A stretch of 64,000 nt of DNA from Schoenoplectus triqueter (GCA_964058805.1 CAXKVV010002144.1:620001-684000); one strand, 5' to 3'. Positions 27,001 to 41,400 are shown, counted from the stretch's first letter. Translations and numbers: made by a program. The notes: generated from the letters alone by a model not told the origin.

Positions 27001-30000
27001 ACCCCGACTCGTTTTCGGCGGTACCAATGGCGTCGGGACCCGTTTTCATGTTTTGTGCTCTCGGACTCTATTTCGGCAGTACCGAGGGCGTCGGGTCCCG
27101 TTTTCATTTTTTGCGCGCCCGAACTCGGTTTCGGCTGTTCCGAGGGCGTCGGGTCCCGTTTTCATGTTTTGCTCCCCCCGACTCGTTTTCGGCAGTACCA
27201 ATGGCGTCGGGACCCGTTTTCATGTTTAGCGCTCTCGGACTCGATTTCGGCCGTACCGAGGGCGGCGGGGTCCCGTTTTCATGTTTTGCGCGCCCAAACT
27301 CGGTTTCGGCGGCACCGAGGGCTTCGGGTCCCGTTTTCATGTTTTGCGCCCCCGAACTCGGTTTCGGCGGTACCGAGGGCTTTGGTTCCCGTTTTCATGT
27401 TTTGCGCACCCGGACTCGTTTTCGGCGGTACCGAGGGCGTCGGGTCCCGTGTTCATGTTTTGCGCTCTCGGACTCGTTTTCGACGGTACCGAGGGCGTCG
27501 GGTCCCGTTTTCATGTTTTGCGCTCCCCGACTCGTTTGCGGCGGTACCGTTGGCGTCGGACCCGTTTTCATGTTTTGCGCGCCCGAACTCGGTTTCTGCG
27601 GTACCGAGGGCGTCGGGACTCGTTTTCATGTTTTGCGCACCCGGACTCGTTTTCGGCGGTACCGAGGGCGTCGGGTCCCGTGTTCATGTTTTGCGCTCCG
27701 CGACTCGTTTTCGGCGGTACCGATGGCGTCGGGACCCGTTTTCATGTTTTGCGCTCTCGGACTCGTTTTCGACGGTACCGAGGGCGTCGGGTCCCGTTTC
27801 CATGTTTTGCGCTCCCCGACTCGTTTGCGGCGGTACCGTTGGCGTCGGGACCCGCTTTCATGTTTTGCGCTCTCGGATTCGGTTTCGGCAGTACCGAGGG
27901 CGTCGGGTCCCGTTTTCATGTTTTGCGCGCCCGAACTCGGTTTGCGGCGGTACCGTTGGCGTCGGGACCCGATTTCATGTTTTGCGCTCTCGAACTCGGT
28001 TTCTGCGGTACCGAGGGCGTTGGGTCCCGTTTTCATGTTTTGCGCACCCGGACTCGTTTTCGGCGGTACCGAGGGCGTCGGGTCCCGTTTTCATGTTTTG
28101 CGCTCCGCGACTCGTTTTTGGCGGTACCGATGGCGTCGGGACCCGTTTTCATGTTTTGCGCTCTCGGACTCGGTTTCGGTCGTACCGAGGTCGTCGGGTC
28201 CCGTTTTCATGTTTTGCGCGCCCGAACTCGGTTTCTGCGGTACCGAGGGCGTCGGGTCTCGTTTTCATGTTTTGCGCACCCGGACTCGTTTTCGGCGGTA
28301 CCGAGGGCGTCGGGTCCCGTGTTCATGTTTTGCGCTCCGCGACTCGTTTTTGGCGGTACCGATGGCGTCCGGACCCGTTTTCATGTTTTGCGCTCTCGGA
28401 CTCGTTTTCGACGGTACCGAGGGCGTCGGGTCCTGTTTTCATGTTTTGCGCTCCCCGACTCGTTTGCGGCGGTACTGTTGGCGTCGGGACCCGTTTTCAT
28501 GTTTTGAGCTCTCAGACTCGGTTTCGGCAGTACCGAGGGCGTCGGGTCCCGTTTTCATGTTTTGCGCGCCCGAACTCGGTTTCGGCGGTACCGAGGGCGT
28601 CGGGTCCCGTTTTCATGTTTTGCGCTCCCCGACTCGTTTTCGGCGGTACCGATGGCGTCGGGACCCGTTTTCATGTTTTGCACTCTCGGACTCGATTTCG
28701 GCCGTACCGAGGGCGTCGGGTCCCGTTTTCATGTTTTGCGCGCCCGAACTCGGTTTCGGCCGTACCGAGGGCGTCGGGTCCCGTTTTCATGTTTTGAGCA
28801 CCCCGACTCGTTTTCGGCGGTACCGACGGCGTCGGGACTCGTTTTCGTGTTTTGTGCTCTCGGACTCTATTTCGGCAGTACCGAGGGCGTCGGGTCCCGT
28901 TTTCATTTTTTGCGCGCCCGAACTCGGTTTCGCATGTTCCGAGGGCGTCGGGTCCCATTTTCATGTTTTGCGCCCCCCGACTCGTTTGCGGCGGTACTGT
29001 TGGCGTCGGGACCCGTTTTCATGTTTTGCGCTCTCAGACTCGGTTTCGGCAGTACCGAGGGCGTCGGGTCCCGTTTTCATGTTTTGCGCGCCCGAACTCG
29101 GTTTCGGCGGTACCGAGGGCGTCGAGTCCCGTTTTCATGTTTTGCGCTCCCCGACTCGTTTTCGGCGGTACCGATGGCGTCGGGACCCGTTTTCATGTTT
29201 TGCACTCTCGGACTCGATTTCGGCCGTACCGAGGGCGTCGGGTCCCGTTTTCATGTTTTGCGCGCCCGAACTCGGTTTCGGCCGTACCGAGGGCGTCGGG
29301 TCCCATTTTCATGTTTTGAGCACCCCGACTCGTTTTCGGCGGTACCGACGGCGTCGGGACTCGTTTTCATGTTTTGTGCTCTCGGACTCTATTTCGGCAG
29401 TACCGAGGGCGTCGGGTCCCGTTTTCATTTTTTGCGCGCCCGAACTCGGTTTCGCATGTTCCGAGGGCGTCGGGTCCCGTTTTCATGTTTTGCGCCCCCC
29501 GACTCGTTTTCGGCGATACCGATGGCGTCGGGACCCGTTTTCATGTTTAGCGCTCTCGGACTCTATTTCGGCCGTACCGAGGGCGTCGGGGTCCCGTTTT
29601 CATGTTTTGCGCGCCCAAACTCGGTTTCGGCGGTACCGAGGGCTTCGGGTCTCGTTTTCATGTTTTGCGCCCCCGAACTCGGTTTCGGCGGTACCGAGGG
29701 CTTTGGTTCCCGTTTTCATGTTTTGCGCACCCGGACTCGTTTTCGGCGGTACCGAGGGCGTCGGGTCCCGTGTTCATGTTTTGCGCTCTCGGACTCGTTT
29801 TCGATGGTACCGAGGGCGTCGCGTCCCGTTTTCATGTTTTGCGCTCCCCGACTCGTTTGCGGCGGTACCGTTGGCATCGGACCCGTTTTCATGTTTTGCG
29901 CTCTCGGACTCGGTTTCGGTCGTACCGAGGGCGTCGGGTCCCGTTTTCATGTTTTGCGCGCCCGAACTCGGTTTCTGCGGTACCGAGGGCGTCGGGACCC

Positions 30001-30973
30001 GTTTTCATGTTTTGCGCTCTCGGACTCGTTTTCGACGGTACCGAGGGCGTCGGGTCCCGTTTTCATGTTTTGCGCTCCCCGACTCGTTTGCGGCGGTACC
30101 GTTGGCGTCGGGACCCGTTTTCATGTTTTGCGCTCTCGGACTCGTTTTCGACGGTACCTAGGGCGTCGGGTCCCGTTTTCATGTTTTGCGCTCCCCGACT
30201 CGTTTGCGGCGGTACCGTTGGCGTCGGGACCCGTTTTCATGTTTTGCGCGCCCAAACTCGGTTTCGGCGGTACCGAGGGCGTCGGGTCCCGTTTTCATAT
30301 TTTGCGCTCCCCGACTCGTTTTCGGCGGTACCGATGGCGTCGGGACCCGTTTTCATGTTTTGCACTCTCGAACTCTGTTTCGGCCGTACCAAGGGCGTCG
30401 GGTCCCGTTTTCATGTTTTGCGCGCCCAAACTCGGTTTCGGCGGTACCGAGGGCTTCTGGTCCCGTTTTCATGTTTTGCGCACCCGGACTCATTTTTTGC
30501 GGTACCGAGGGCGTCGGGTCCCGTGTTCATGTTTTGCGCTCCGCGACTCATTTTCGGCGGTACCGATGGCATCGGGACCCGTTTTCATGTTTTGCGCTCT
30601 CGGACTCGTTTTCGACGGTACCGAGGGCGTCGGGTCCCGTTTTCATGTTTTGCGCTCCCCGACTCGTTTGCGGCGGTACCGTTGCCGTCGGGACCCGTTT
30701 TCATGTTTTGCGCTCTCGGACTCGGTTTCGGTCGTATAGAGGGCGTCGGGTCCCGTTTTCATGTTTTGCGCGCCTGAACTCGGTTTCTGCGGTACCGAGG
30801 GCGTCGGGTCTCATTTTCATGTTTTGCGCACCCGGACTCGTTTTCGGCGGTACCGAGGGCGTCGGGTCCCGTGTTCATGTTTTGCGCTCCGCGACTCGTT
30901 TTGGGCGGTACCGATGGCGTCGGGACCCGTTTTCATGTTTCGCGCTCTCGGACTCGGTTTCGGCGGTGCTGAG

Positions 30974-31028
30974 GGCTTCGGGTCCAGTTTTCATGTTTTG
31001 CGCACCCGGACTCGGGTTCGGTACCGAT
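30974..31028 (+). repeat. 55-bp short satellite monomer
   Basis: The unit starting at 30,974 is followed by the next at 31,029. It reads GGACTCGGGTTCGGTACCG where other copies have three more bases before the palindrome. Confidence 0.85.
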
Positions 31029-31782
31029 GGCGTCGGGACCCGTTTTCATGTTTTGCGCTCCCGGACTCGTTTTCGGCGGTACCGATGGCGTCGGGTCCCG
31101 TTGTCATGTTTTGCGCTCTCGGACTCATTTTCGGCGGTACCGATGGCGTCGGGACCCGTTTTCATGTTTTGCGCTCTCGGACTCGTTTTCGGCGGCGCCG
31201 AGGGCGTCGGGTCCCGTTTTCATGTTTTGCGCTCCCCGACTCGTTTTCGGCGGTACCGATGGCGTCGGGACCCGTTTTCATGTTTTGCGCTCTCGGACTC
31301 GTTTTCGACGGTGCCGAGGGCGTCGGGTCCCGTTTTCATGTTTTGCGCTCCCCCACTCGTTTGCGGCGGTACCGTTGGCGTCGGGACCCGCTTTCATGTT
31401 TTGCGCTCTCGGACTCGGTTTCGGCGGTACCGAGGGCGTCGGGTCCCGTTTTCATGTTTTGCGCGCCCGAACTCGGTTTCGGCGGTACCGAGGGCGTCGG
31501 GTCTCGTTTTCATGTTTTGCGCTCCCGGACCCGGTTTCGGCGGTACCGAGGGCGTCGGGTCCCGTTTTCATGTTTTGCGCGCCCGAACTCGGTTTCGGCC
31601 GAACCGAGGGCGTCGGGTCCCGTTTTCATGTTTTGCGCTCTCGGACTCTATTTCGGCAGTACCGAGGGCGTCAGGTCCCGTTTTTATGTTTTGCGCGCCC
31701 GAACTCGGTTTCGGCGGTTCGGAGGGCGTCGGGTCCCGTTTTCAAGTTTTGCGCCCCCCGACTCGTTTTCGGCGGTACCGAT

Positions 31783-31813
31783 GGCGTCGGGACTCGATTT
31801 CGGCCGTACCGAG
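31783..31813 (+). repeat. 31-bp truncated satellite monomer
   Basis: The unit starting at 31,783 passes directly from GGCGTCGGGAC into TCGATTTCGGCC, and the next unit starts at 31,814. It lacks 27 bp, including the T-rich patch. It is the shortest unit I found in the array. Confidence 0.85.
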
Positions 31814-34189
31814 GGCGTCGGGGTCCCGTTTTCATGTTTTGCGCGCCCAAACTCGGTTTCGGCGGTACCGAGTGCTTCGGGTCCCGTTTTCATGTTTTGC
31901 GCCCCCGAACTCGGTTTCGGCGGTACCGAGGGCTTTGGTTCCCGTTTTCATGTTTTGCGCACCCGGACTCGTTTTCGGCGGTACCGAGGGCGTCGGGTCC
32001 CGTTTTCATGTTTTGCGCTCTCGGACTCGTTTTTGACGGTACCGAGGGCGTCGGGTCCCGTTTTCATGTTTTGCGCTCCCCGACTCGTTTGTGGCGGTAC
32101 CGTTGGCGTCGGGACCCGATTTCATGTTTTGCGCTCTCGGACTCGGTTTCGGCCGTACCGAGGGTGTCGGGTCCCGTTTTCATGTTTTGCGCTCTCGGAC
32201 TCGGTTTCGGCCGTACCGAGGGTGTCGGGTCCCGTTTTCATGTTTTGCGCGCCCGAACTCGGTTTCTGCGGTACCGAGGGCGTCGGGTCCCGTTTTCATG
32301 TTTTGCGCACCCGGACTTGTTTTCGGCGGTACCGAGGGCGTCGGGTCCCGTGTTCATGTTTTGCGCTCCGTGACTCGTTTTCGGCGGTACCGATGGCGTC
32401 GGGACCCGTTTTCATGTTTTGCGCTCTCGGACTCGGTTTCGGCGGTACCGAGGGCTTCGGGTCCAGTTTTCATTTTTTGCGTACCCGGACTTGGTTTCGG
32501 CGGTACCGAGGGCGTCGGGTCCCGTGTTCATGTTTTGCGCTCCGCGACTCGTTTTCGGCGGTACCGATGGCGTCGGGGCCCGTTTTCATGTTTTGCGCTC
32601 CCGGACTCGTTTTCGGCGGTACCGATGGCGTCGGGTCCCGTTTTCATGTTTTGCGCTCCCCGACTCATTTTCGGCGGTACCGATGGCGTCGAGACCCGTT
32701 TTCATGTTTTGCGCTCTCGGACTCGCTTTCGGCGGCGCCGAGGGCGTCGGGTCCCGTTTTCATGTTTTGCGCTCCCCGACTTGTTTTCGGCGGTACCGAT
32801 GGCGTCGGGACCCGTTTTCATGTTTTGCGCTCCCGGACCCGGTTTCGGCGGTACCGAGGGCGGCGGGTCCCGTTTTCATGTTTTGCGCGCCCGAACTCGG
32901 TTTCGGTGGTACCGAGGGCGTCGGGTCCCATTTTCATGTTTTGCGCTCCCCGACTCGTTTTCGGCGGTACCGATGGCGTCGGGACCCGTTTTCATGTTTT
33001 GCGCACCGGGACTCGATTTCGGCCGTAACGAGGGCGTCGGGTCCCGTGTTCATGTTTTGAGCACCCCGACTCGTTTTCGGCGGTACCGATGGCGTCGGGA
33101 CCCGTTTTCATGTTTTGCGCTCTCGGACTCGTTTTTGACGGTACCGAGGGCGTCGGGTCCCGTTTTCATGTTTTGCGCTCCCCGACTCGTTTGCGGCGGT
33201 ACCGTTGGCGTCGGGACCCGATTTCATGTTTTGCGCTCTCGGACTCGGTTTCGGCCGTACCGAGGGTGTCGGGTCCCGTTTTCATGTTTTGCGCTCTCGG
33301 ACTCGGTTTCGGCCGTACCGAGGGTGTCGGGTCCCGTTTTCATGTTTTGCGCGCCCGAACTCGGTTTCTGCGGTACCGATGGCGTCGGTTCCCGTTTTCT
33401 TGTTTTGCGCTCTCGGACTCGGTTTCGGCGGTACCGAGGGCTTCGGGTCCAGTTTTCATGTTTTGCGCACCCGGACTTGGTTTCGGCCGTACCGAGGGCG
33501 TCGGGTCCCGTGTTCATGTTTTGCGCTCCGCGACTCGTTTTCGGCGGTACCGATGGCGTCGGGGCCCGTTTTCATGTTTTGCGCTCCCGGACTCGTTTTC
33601 GGCGGTACCGATGGCGTCGGGTCCCGTTTTCATGTTTTGCGCTCCCCGACTCATTTTCGGCGGTACCAATGGCGTCGAGACCCGTTTTCATGTTTTGCGC
33701 TCTCGGACTCGTTTTCGGCGGCGCCGAGGGCGTCGGGTCCCGTTTTCATGTTTTGCGCTCCCCGACTCGTTTGCGGCGGTACCGATGGCGTCGGGACCCG
33801 TTTTCATGTTTTGCGCTCCCGGACCCGGTTTCGGCGGTACCGAGGGCGTCGGGTCCCGTTTTCATGTTTTGCGCGCCCGAACTCGGTTTCGGTGGTACCG
33901 AGGGCGTCAGGTCCCATTTTCATGTTTTGCGCTCCCCGACTCGTTTTCGGCGGTACCGATGGCGTCGGGACCCGTTTTCATGTTTTGCGCATCGGGACTC
34001 GATTTCGGCCGTACCGAGGGCGTCGGGTCCCGTGTTCATGTTTTGAGCACCCCGACTCGTTTTCGGCGGTACCGATGGCGTCGGGACCCGTTTTCATGTT
34101 TTGCGCTCTCGGACTCGTTTTTGACGGTACCGAGGGCGTCGGGTCCCGTTTTCATGTTTTGCGCTCCCCGACTCGTTTGCGGCGGTACC

Positions 34190-37100
34190 GTTGGCGTCGG
34201 GACCCGATTTCATGTTTTGCGCTCTCGGACTCGGTTTCGGCCGTACCGAGGGAGTCGGGTCCCGTTTTCATGTTTTGCGCTCTCGGACTCGGTTTCGGCC
34301 GTACCGAGGGTGTCGGGACCCGTTTTCATGTTTTGCGCGCCCGAACTCGGTTTCTGCGGTACCGAGGGCGTCGGGTCTCGTTTTCATGTTTTGCGCACCC
34401 GGACTCGTTTTCGGCGGTACCGAGGGCGTCGGGTCCCGTGTTCATGTTTTGCGCTCCGCGACTCGTTTTCGGCGGTACCGATGGCGTCGGGACCCGTTTT
34501 CATGTTTTGCGCTCTCGGACTCGGTTTCGGCGGTACCGAGGGCTTCGGGTCCAGTTTTCATGTTTTGCGCACTCGGACTCGGTTTCGGCGGTACCGAGGG
34601 CGTCGGGTCCCGTGTTCATGTTTTGCGCTCCGCGACTCGTTTTCGGCGGTACCGATGGCGTCGGCACCCGTTTTCATGTTTTGCGCTCTCGGACTCGTTT
34701 TCGACGGAACCGAGGGCGTCGGGTCCCGTTTTCATGTTTTGCGCTCCCCGACTCGTTTGCGGCGGTACCGTTGGCGTCGGGACCCGTTTTCATGTTTTGC
34801 GCTCTCGGACTCGGTTTCGGCCGTACCGAGGGTGTCGGGTCCCGCTTTCATGTTTTGCGCGCCCGAACTCAGTTTCTGCGGTACCGAGGGCGTCGGGTCT
34901 CGTTTTCATGTTTTGCGCTCCCGGACCCGGTTTCGGCGGTACCGAGGGCGTCGGGTCCCGTTTTCATGTTTTGCGCGCCCGAACTCGATTTCTGCGGTAC
35001 CGAGGGCGTCGGGTCCCGTTTTCATGTTTTGCGCACCCGGACTCGTTTTCGGCGGTACCGAGGGCGTCGGGTCCCGTGTTCATGTTTTGCGCTCCGCGAC
35101 TCGTTTTCGGCGGTACCGATGGCGTCGGGACCCGTTTTCATGTTTTGCGCTCTCGGACTCGGTTTCGGCGGTACCGAGGGCTTCGGGTCCAGTTTTCATG
35201 TTTTGCGCACCCGGACTCGGTTTCGGCGGTACCGAGGGCGTCGGGTCCCGTGTTCATGTTTTGCGCTCCGCGACTCGTTTTCGGCGGTACCGATGGCGTC
35301 GGGACCCGTTTTCATGTTTTGCGCTCTCGGACTCGTTTTCGACGGTACCGAGGGCGTCGGGTCCCGTTTTCATGTTTTGCGCTCCCCGACTCGTTTGCGG
35401 CGGTACCGTTGGCGTCGGGACCCGTTTTCATGTTTTGCGCTCTCGGACTCGGTTTCGGCAGTACCGAGGGCGTCGGGTCCCGTTTTCATGTTTTGCGCGC
35501 TCGAACTCGGTTTCGGCGGTACCGAGGGCGTCGGGTCTCGTTTTCATGTTTTGCGCACCTGGACTCGTTTTCGACGGTACCGAGGGCGTTGGGTCCCGTG
35601 TTCATGTTTTGCGCTCCGCGACTTGTTTTCGGCGGTACCGATGGCGTCGGGACCCGTTTTCTTGTTTTGCGCTCTCGGACTCGGTTTCGGCGGTACCGAG
35701 GGCTTCGGGTCCAGTTTTCATGTTTTGCGCACCCGGACTTGGTTTCGGCGGTACCGAGGGCGTCGGGTCCCGTGTTCATGTTTTGCGCTCCGCGACTCGT
35801 TTTCGGCGGTACCGATGGCGTCGGGGCCCGTTTTCATGTTTTGCGCTCCCGGACTCGTTTTCGGCGGTACCGATGGCGTCGGGTCCCTTTTTCATGTTAT
35901 GCGCTCCCCGACTCATTTTCGGCGGTACCGATGGCGTCGAGACCCGTTTTCATGTTTTCCGCTCTCGGACTCGTTTTCGGCGGCGCCGAGGGCGTCGGGT
36001 CCCGTTTTCATGTTTTGCGCTCCCCGACTCGTTTGCGGCGGTGCCCATGGCGTCGGGACCCGTTTTCATGTTTTGCGCTCCCGGACCCGGTTTCGGCGGT
36101 ACCGAGGGCGTCGGGTCCCGTTTTCATGTTTTGCGCGCCCGAACTCGGTTTCGGTGGTACCGAGGGCGTCCGGTCCCATTTTCATGTTTTGCGCTCCCCG
36201 ACTCGTTTTCGGCGGTACCGATGGCGTCGGGACCCGTTTTCATGTTTTGCGCACCGGGACTCGATTTCGGCCGTACCGAGGGCGTCGGGTCCCGTGTTCA
36301 TGTTTTGAGCACCCCGACTCGTTTTCGGCGGTACCGATGGCGTCGGGACCCGTTTTCATGTTTTGCGCTCTCGGACTCGTTTTTGACGGTACCGAGGGCG
36401 TCGGGTCCCGTTTTCATGTTTTGCGCTCCCCGACTCGTTTACGGCGGTACCGTTGGCGTCGGGACCCGATTTCATGTTTTGCGCTCTCGGACTCGGTTTC
36501 GGCCGTACCGAGGGTGTCGGGTCCCGTTTTCATGTTTTGCGCTCTCGGACTCGGTTTCGGCCGTACCGAGGGTGTCGGGACCCGTTTTCATGTTTTGCGC
36601 GCCCGAACTCGGTTGCTGCGGTACCGAGGGCGTCGGGTCCCGTTTTCATGTTTTGCGCACCCGGACTCGTTTTCGGCGGTACCGAGGGCGTCGGGTCCCG
36701 TGTTCATGTTTTGCGCTCCGCGACTCGTTTTCGGCGGTACCGATGGCGTCGGGACCCGTTTTCATGTTTTGCGCTCTCGGACTCGGTTTCGGCGGTACCG
36801 AGGGCTTCGGGTCCAGTTTTCATGTTTTGCGCACTCGGACTCGGTTTCGGCGGTACCGAGGGCGTTGGGTCCCGTGTTCATGTTTTGCGCTCCGCGACTC
36901 GTTTTCGGCGGTACCGATGGCGTCGGCACCCGTTTTCATGTTTTGCGCTCTCGGACTCGTTTTCGACGGTACCGAGGGCGTCGGGTCCCGTTTTCATGTT
37001 TTGCGCTCCCCGACTCGTTTGCGGCGGTACCGTTGGCGTCGGGACCCGTTTTCATGTTTTGCGCTCTCGGACTCGGTTTCGGCCGTACCGAGGGTGTCGG

Positions 37101-38400
37101 GTCCCGCTTTCATGTTTTGCGCGCCCGAACTCAGTTTCTGCGGTACCGAGGGCGTCGGGTCTCGTTTTCATGTTTTGCGCTCCCGGACCCTGTTTCGGCG
37201 GTACCGAGGGCGTCGGGTCCCGTTTTCATGTTTTGCGCGCCCGAACTCGGTTTCTGCGGTACCGTGGGCGTCGGGTCCCGTTTTCATGTTTTGCGCACCC
37301 GGACTCGTTTTCGGCGGTACCGAGGGCGTCGGGTCCCGTGTTCATGTTTTGCGCTCCGCGACTTGTTTTCGGCGGTACCGATGGCGTCGGGACCCGTTTT
37401 CTTGTTTTGCGCTCTCGGACTCGGTTTCGGCGGTACCGAGGGCTTCGGGTCCAGTTTTCATGTTTTGCGCACCCGGACTTGGTTTCGGCGGTACCGAGGG
37501 CGTCGGGTCCCGTGTTCATGTTTTGCGCTCCGCGACTCGTTTTCGGCGGTACCGATGGCGTCGGGGCCCGTTTTCATGTTTTGCGCTCCCGGACTCGTTT
37601 TCGGCGGTACCGATGGCGTCGGGTCCCTTTTTCATGTTATGCGCTCCCCGACTCATTTTCGGCGGTACCGATGGCGTCGAGACCCGTTTTCATGTTTTCC
37701 GCTCTCGGACTCGTTTTCGGCGGCGCCGAGGGCGTCGGGTCCCGTTTTCATGTTTTGCGCTCCCCGACTCGTTTGCGGCGGTACCGATGGCGTCGGGACC
37801 CGTTTTCATGTTTTGCGCTCCCGGACCCGGTTTCGGCGGTACAGAGGGCGTCGGGTCCCGTTTTCATGTTTTGCGCGCCCGAACTCGGTTTCGGTGGTAC
37901 CGAGGGCGTAGGGTCCCATTTTCATGTATTGCTCTCCCCGACTCGTTTTCGGCGGTACCGATGGCGTCGGGACCCGTTTTCATGTTTTGCGCACCGGGAC
38001 TCGATTTCGGCCGTACCGAGGGCGTCGGGTCCCGTGTTCATGTTTTGAGCACCCCGACTCGTTTTCGGCGGTACAGATGGCGTCGGGACCCGTTTTCATA
38101 TTTTGCGCTCTCGGACTCGTTTTTGACGGTACCGAGGGCGTCGGGTCCCGTTTTCATGTTTTGCGCTCCCCGACTCGTTTGCGGCGGTACCGTTGGCGTC
38201 GGGACCCGATTTCATGTTTTGCGCTCTCGGACTCGGTTTCGGCCGTACCGAGGGTGTCGGGTCCCGTTTTCATGTTTTGCGCTCTCGGACTCGGTTTCGG
38301 CCGTACCGAGGGTGTCGGGACCCGTTTTCATGTTTTGCGCGCCCGAACTCGGTTTCTGCGGTACCGAGGGCGTCGGGTCCCGTTTTCATGTTTTGCGCAC
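34190..38400 (+). repeat. 1,740-bp and 2,262-bp higher-order duplications
   Basis: Blocks recur at 1,740 bp (30 monomers: 35,486 to 37,226 and 36,453 to 38,193) and at 2,262 bp (39 monomers: 34,191 to 36,453). Diagnostic variants include TCATGTTATGCGCTCC, CATGTTTTCCGCTCTC and GCACCTGGACTCG. Further shuffled copies extend to about 41.8 kb. Confidence 0.65.
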
Positions 38401-41400
38401 CCGGACTCGTTTTCGGCGGTACCGAGGGCGTCGGGTCCCGTGTTCATGTTTTGCGCTCCGCGACTCGTTTTCGGCGGTACCGATGGCGTCGGGACCCGTT
38501 TTCATGTTTTGCGCTCTCGGACTCGGTTTCGGCGGTACCGAGGGCTTCGGGTCCAGTTTTCATGTTTTGCGCACCCGAACTCGGTTTCGGCGGTACCGAG
38601 GGCGTCGGGTCCCGTGTTCATGTTTTGCGCTCCGCGACTCGTTTTCGGCGGTACCGATAGCGTCGGCACCCGTTTTCATGTTTTGCGCTCTCGGACTCGT
38701 TTTCGACGGTACCGAGGGCGTCGGGTCCCGTTTTCATGTTTTGCGCTCCCCGACTCGTTTGCGGCGGTACCGTTGGCGTCGGGACCCGTTTTCATGTTTT
38801 GCGCTCTCGGACTCGGTTTCGGCGGTACCAAGGGCTTCGGGTCCAGTTTTCATGTTTTGCGCACCCGGACTCGGTTTCGGCGGTACCGAGGGCGTCGGGT
38901 CCCGTGTTCATGTTTTGCGCTCCGCGACTCGTTTTCGGCGGTACCGATGGCGTCGGGACCCGTTTTCATGTTTTGCGCTCTCGGACTCGTTTTCGACGGT
39001 ACCGAGGGCGTCGGGTCCCGTTTTCATGTTTTGCGCTCCCCGACTCGTTTGCGGCGGTACCGTTGGCGTCGGGGGTCCGTTTTCATGTTTTGCGCTCTCG
39101 GACTCGGTTTCGGCAGTACCGAGGGCGTCGGGTCCCGTTTTCATGTTTTGCGCGCTCGAACTCGGTTTCGGCGGTACCGAGGGCGTCGAGTCTCGTTTTC
39201 ATGTTTTGCGCACCTGGACTCGTTTTCGACGGTACCGAGGGCGTCGGGTCCCGTGTTCATGTTTTGCGCTCCGCGACTTGATTTCGGCGGTACCGATGGC
39301 GTCGGGACCCGTTTTCTTGTTTTGCGCTCTCGGACTCGGTTTCGGCGGTACCGAGGGCCTCGGGTCCAGTTTTCATGTTTTGCGCACCCGGACTTGGTTT
39401 CGGCGGTACCGAGGGCGTCGGGTCCCGTGTTCATGTTTTGCGCACCTGGACTCGTTTTCGACGGTACCGATGGCGTCGGGTCCCTTTTTCATGTTATGCG
39501 CTCCCCGACTCATTTTCGGCGGTACCGATGGCGTCGAGACCCGTTTTCATGTTTTCCGCTCTCGGACTCGTTTTCGGCGGCGCCGAGGGCGTCGGGTCCC
39601 GTTTTCATGTTTTGCGCTCCCCGACTCATTTTCGGCGGTACCGATGGCGTCGGGACCCGTTTTCATGTTTTGCGCTCCCGGACCCGGTTTCGGCGGTACC
39701 GAGGGCGTCGGGTCCCGTTTTCATGTTTTGCGCGCCCGAACTCGGTTTCGGTGGTACCGAGGGCGTCGGGTCCCATTTTCATGTATTGCTCTCCCCGACT
39801 CGTTTTCGGCGGTACCGATGGCGTCGGGACCCGTTTTCAAGTTTTGCGCACCGGGACTCGATTTCGGCCGTACCGAGGGCGTCGGGTCCCGTGTTCATGT
39901 TTTGAGCACCCCGACTCGTTTTCGGCGGTACCGATGGCGTCGGGACCCGTTTTCATGTTTTGCGCTCTCGGACTCGTTTTTGACGGTACCGAGGGCGTCG
40001 GGTCCCGTTTTCATGTTTTGCGCTCCCCGACTCGTTTGCGGCGGTACCGTTGGCGTCGGGACCCGATTTCATGTTTTGCGCTCTCGGACTCGGTTTCGGC
40101 CGTACCGAGGGTGTCGGGTGCCGTTTTCATGTAATGCGCTCTCGGACTCGGTTTCGGCCGTACCGAGGGTGTCGGGTCCCGTTTTCATGTTTTGCGCGCC
40201 CGAACTCGGTTTCTGCGGTACCGAGGGCGTCGGGTCCCGTTTTCATGTTTTGCGCACCCGGACTTGTTTTCGGCGGTACCGAGGGCGTCGGGTCCCGTGT
40301 TCATGTTTTGCGCTCCGCGACTCATTTTCGGCGGTACCGATGGCGTCGGGACCCGTTTTCATGTTTTGCGCTCTCGGACTCGGTTTCGGCGGTACCGAGG
40401 GCTTCGGGTCCAGTTTTCATGTTTTGCGCACCCGGACTTGGTTTCGGCGGTACCGAGGGCGTCGGGTCCCGTGTTCATGTTTTGCGCTCCGCGACTCGTT
40501 TTCGGCGGTACCGATGGCGTCGGGACCCATTTTCATGTTTTGCGCACCGGGACTCGATTTCGGCCGTACCGAGGGCGTCGGGTCCCGTGTTCATGTTTTG
40601 AGCACCCCGACTCGTTTTCGGCGGTACCAATGGCGTCGGGACCCGTTTTCATGTTTTGCGCTCTCGGACTCGTTTTTGACGGTACCGAGGGCGTCGGGTC
40701 CCGTTTTCATGTTTTGCGCTCCCCGACTCGTTTGCGGCGGTACCGTTGGCGTCGGGACCCGATTTCATGTTTTGCGCTCTCGGACTCGGTTTCGGCCGTA
40801 CCGAGGGTGTCGGGTCCCGTTTTCATGTTTTGCGCTCTCGGACTCGGTTTCGGCCGTACCGAGGGTGTCTGGACCCGTTTTCATGTTTTGCGCGCCCGAA
40901 CTCGGTTTCTGCGGGACCGAGGGCGTCGGGTCCCGTTTTCATGTTTTGCGCACCCGGACTCGTTTTCGGCGGTACCGAGGGCGTCGGGTCCCGTGTTCAT
41001 GTTTTGCGCTCCGCGACTCGTTTTCGGCGGTACCGATGGCGTCGGGACCCGTTTTCATGTTTTGCGCTCTCGGACTCGGTTTGGGCGGTACCGAGGGCTT
41101 CGGGTCCAGTTTTCATGTTTTGCGCACCCGGACTCGGTTTCGGCGGTACCGAGGGCGTCGGGTCCCGTGTTCATATTTTGCGCTCCGCGACTCGTTTTCG
41201 GCGGTACCGATGGCGTCGGCACCCGTTTTCATGTTTTGCGCTCTCGGACTCGTTTTCGACGGTACCGAGGGCGTCGGGTCCCGTTTTCATGTTTTGCGCT
41301 CCCCGACTCGTTTGCGGCGGTACCGTTGGCGTCGGGACCCGTTTTCATGTTTTGCGCTCTCGGACTCGGTTTCGGCAGTACCGAGGGCGTCGAGTCCCGT

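Larger units (their letters stand above)
1..30500 (+). repeat. Left variant domain of the satellite array
   Basis: This half carries monomer variants that I do not see further right. One has CATGATTTGCACTC (near 3,505, 4,433, 7,619, 9,477, 13,826 and 20,379). One has GATACTGACGGCGACGGG (near 3,950, 4,870, 8,058, 9,914, 12,234, 14,266 and 20,817). Another has a GACGGCATCGGGACC junction. They recur at the spacing of the large higher-order duplications, so they spread by copying of blocks rather than by independent mutation. The right boundary is approximate. Confidence 0.7.
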
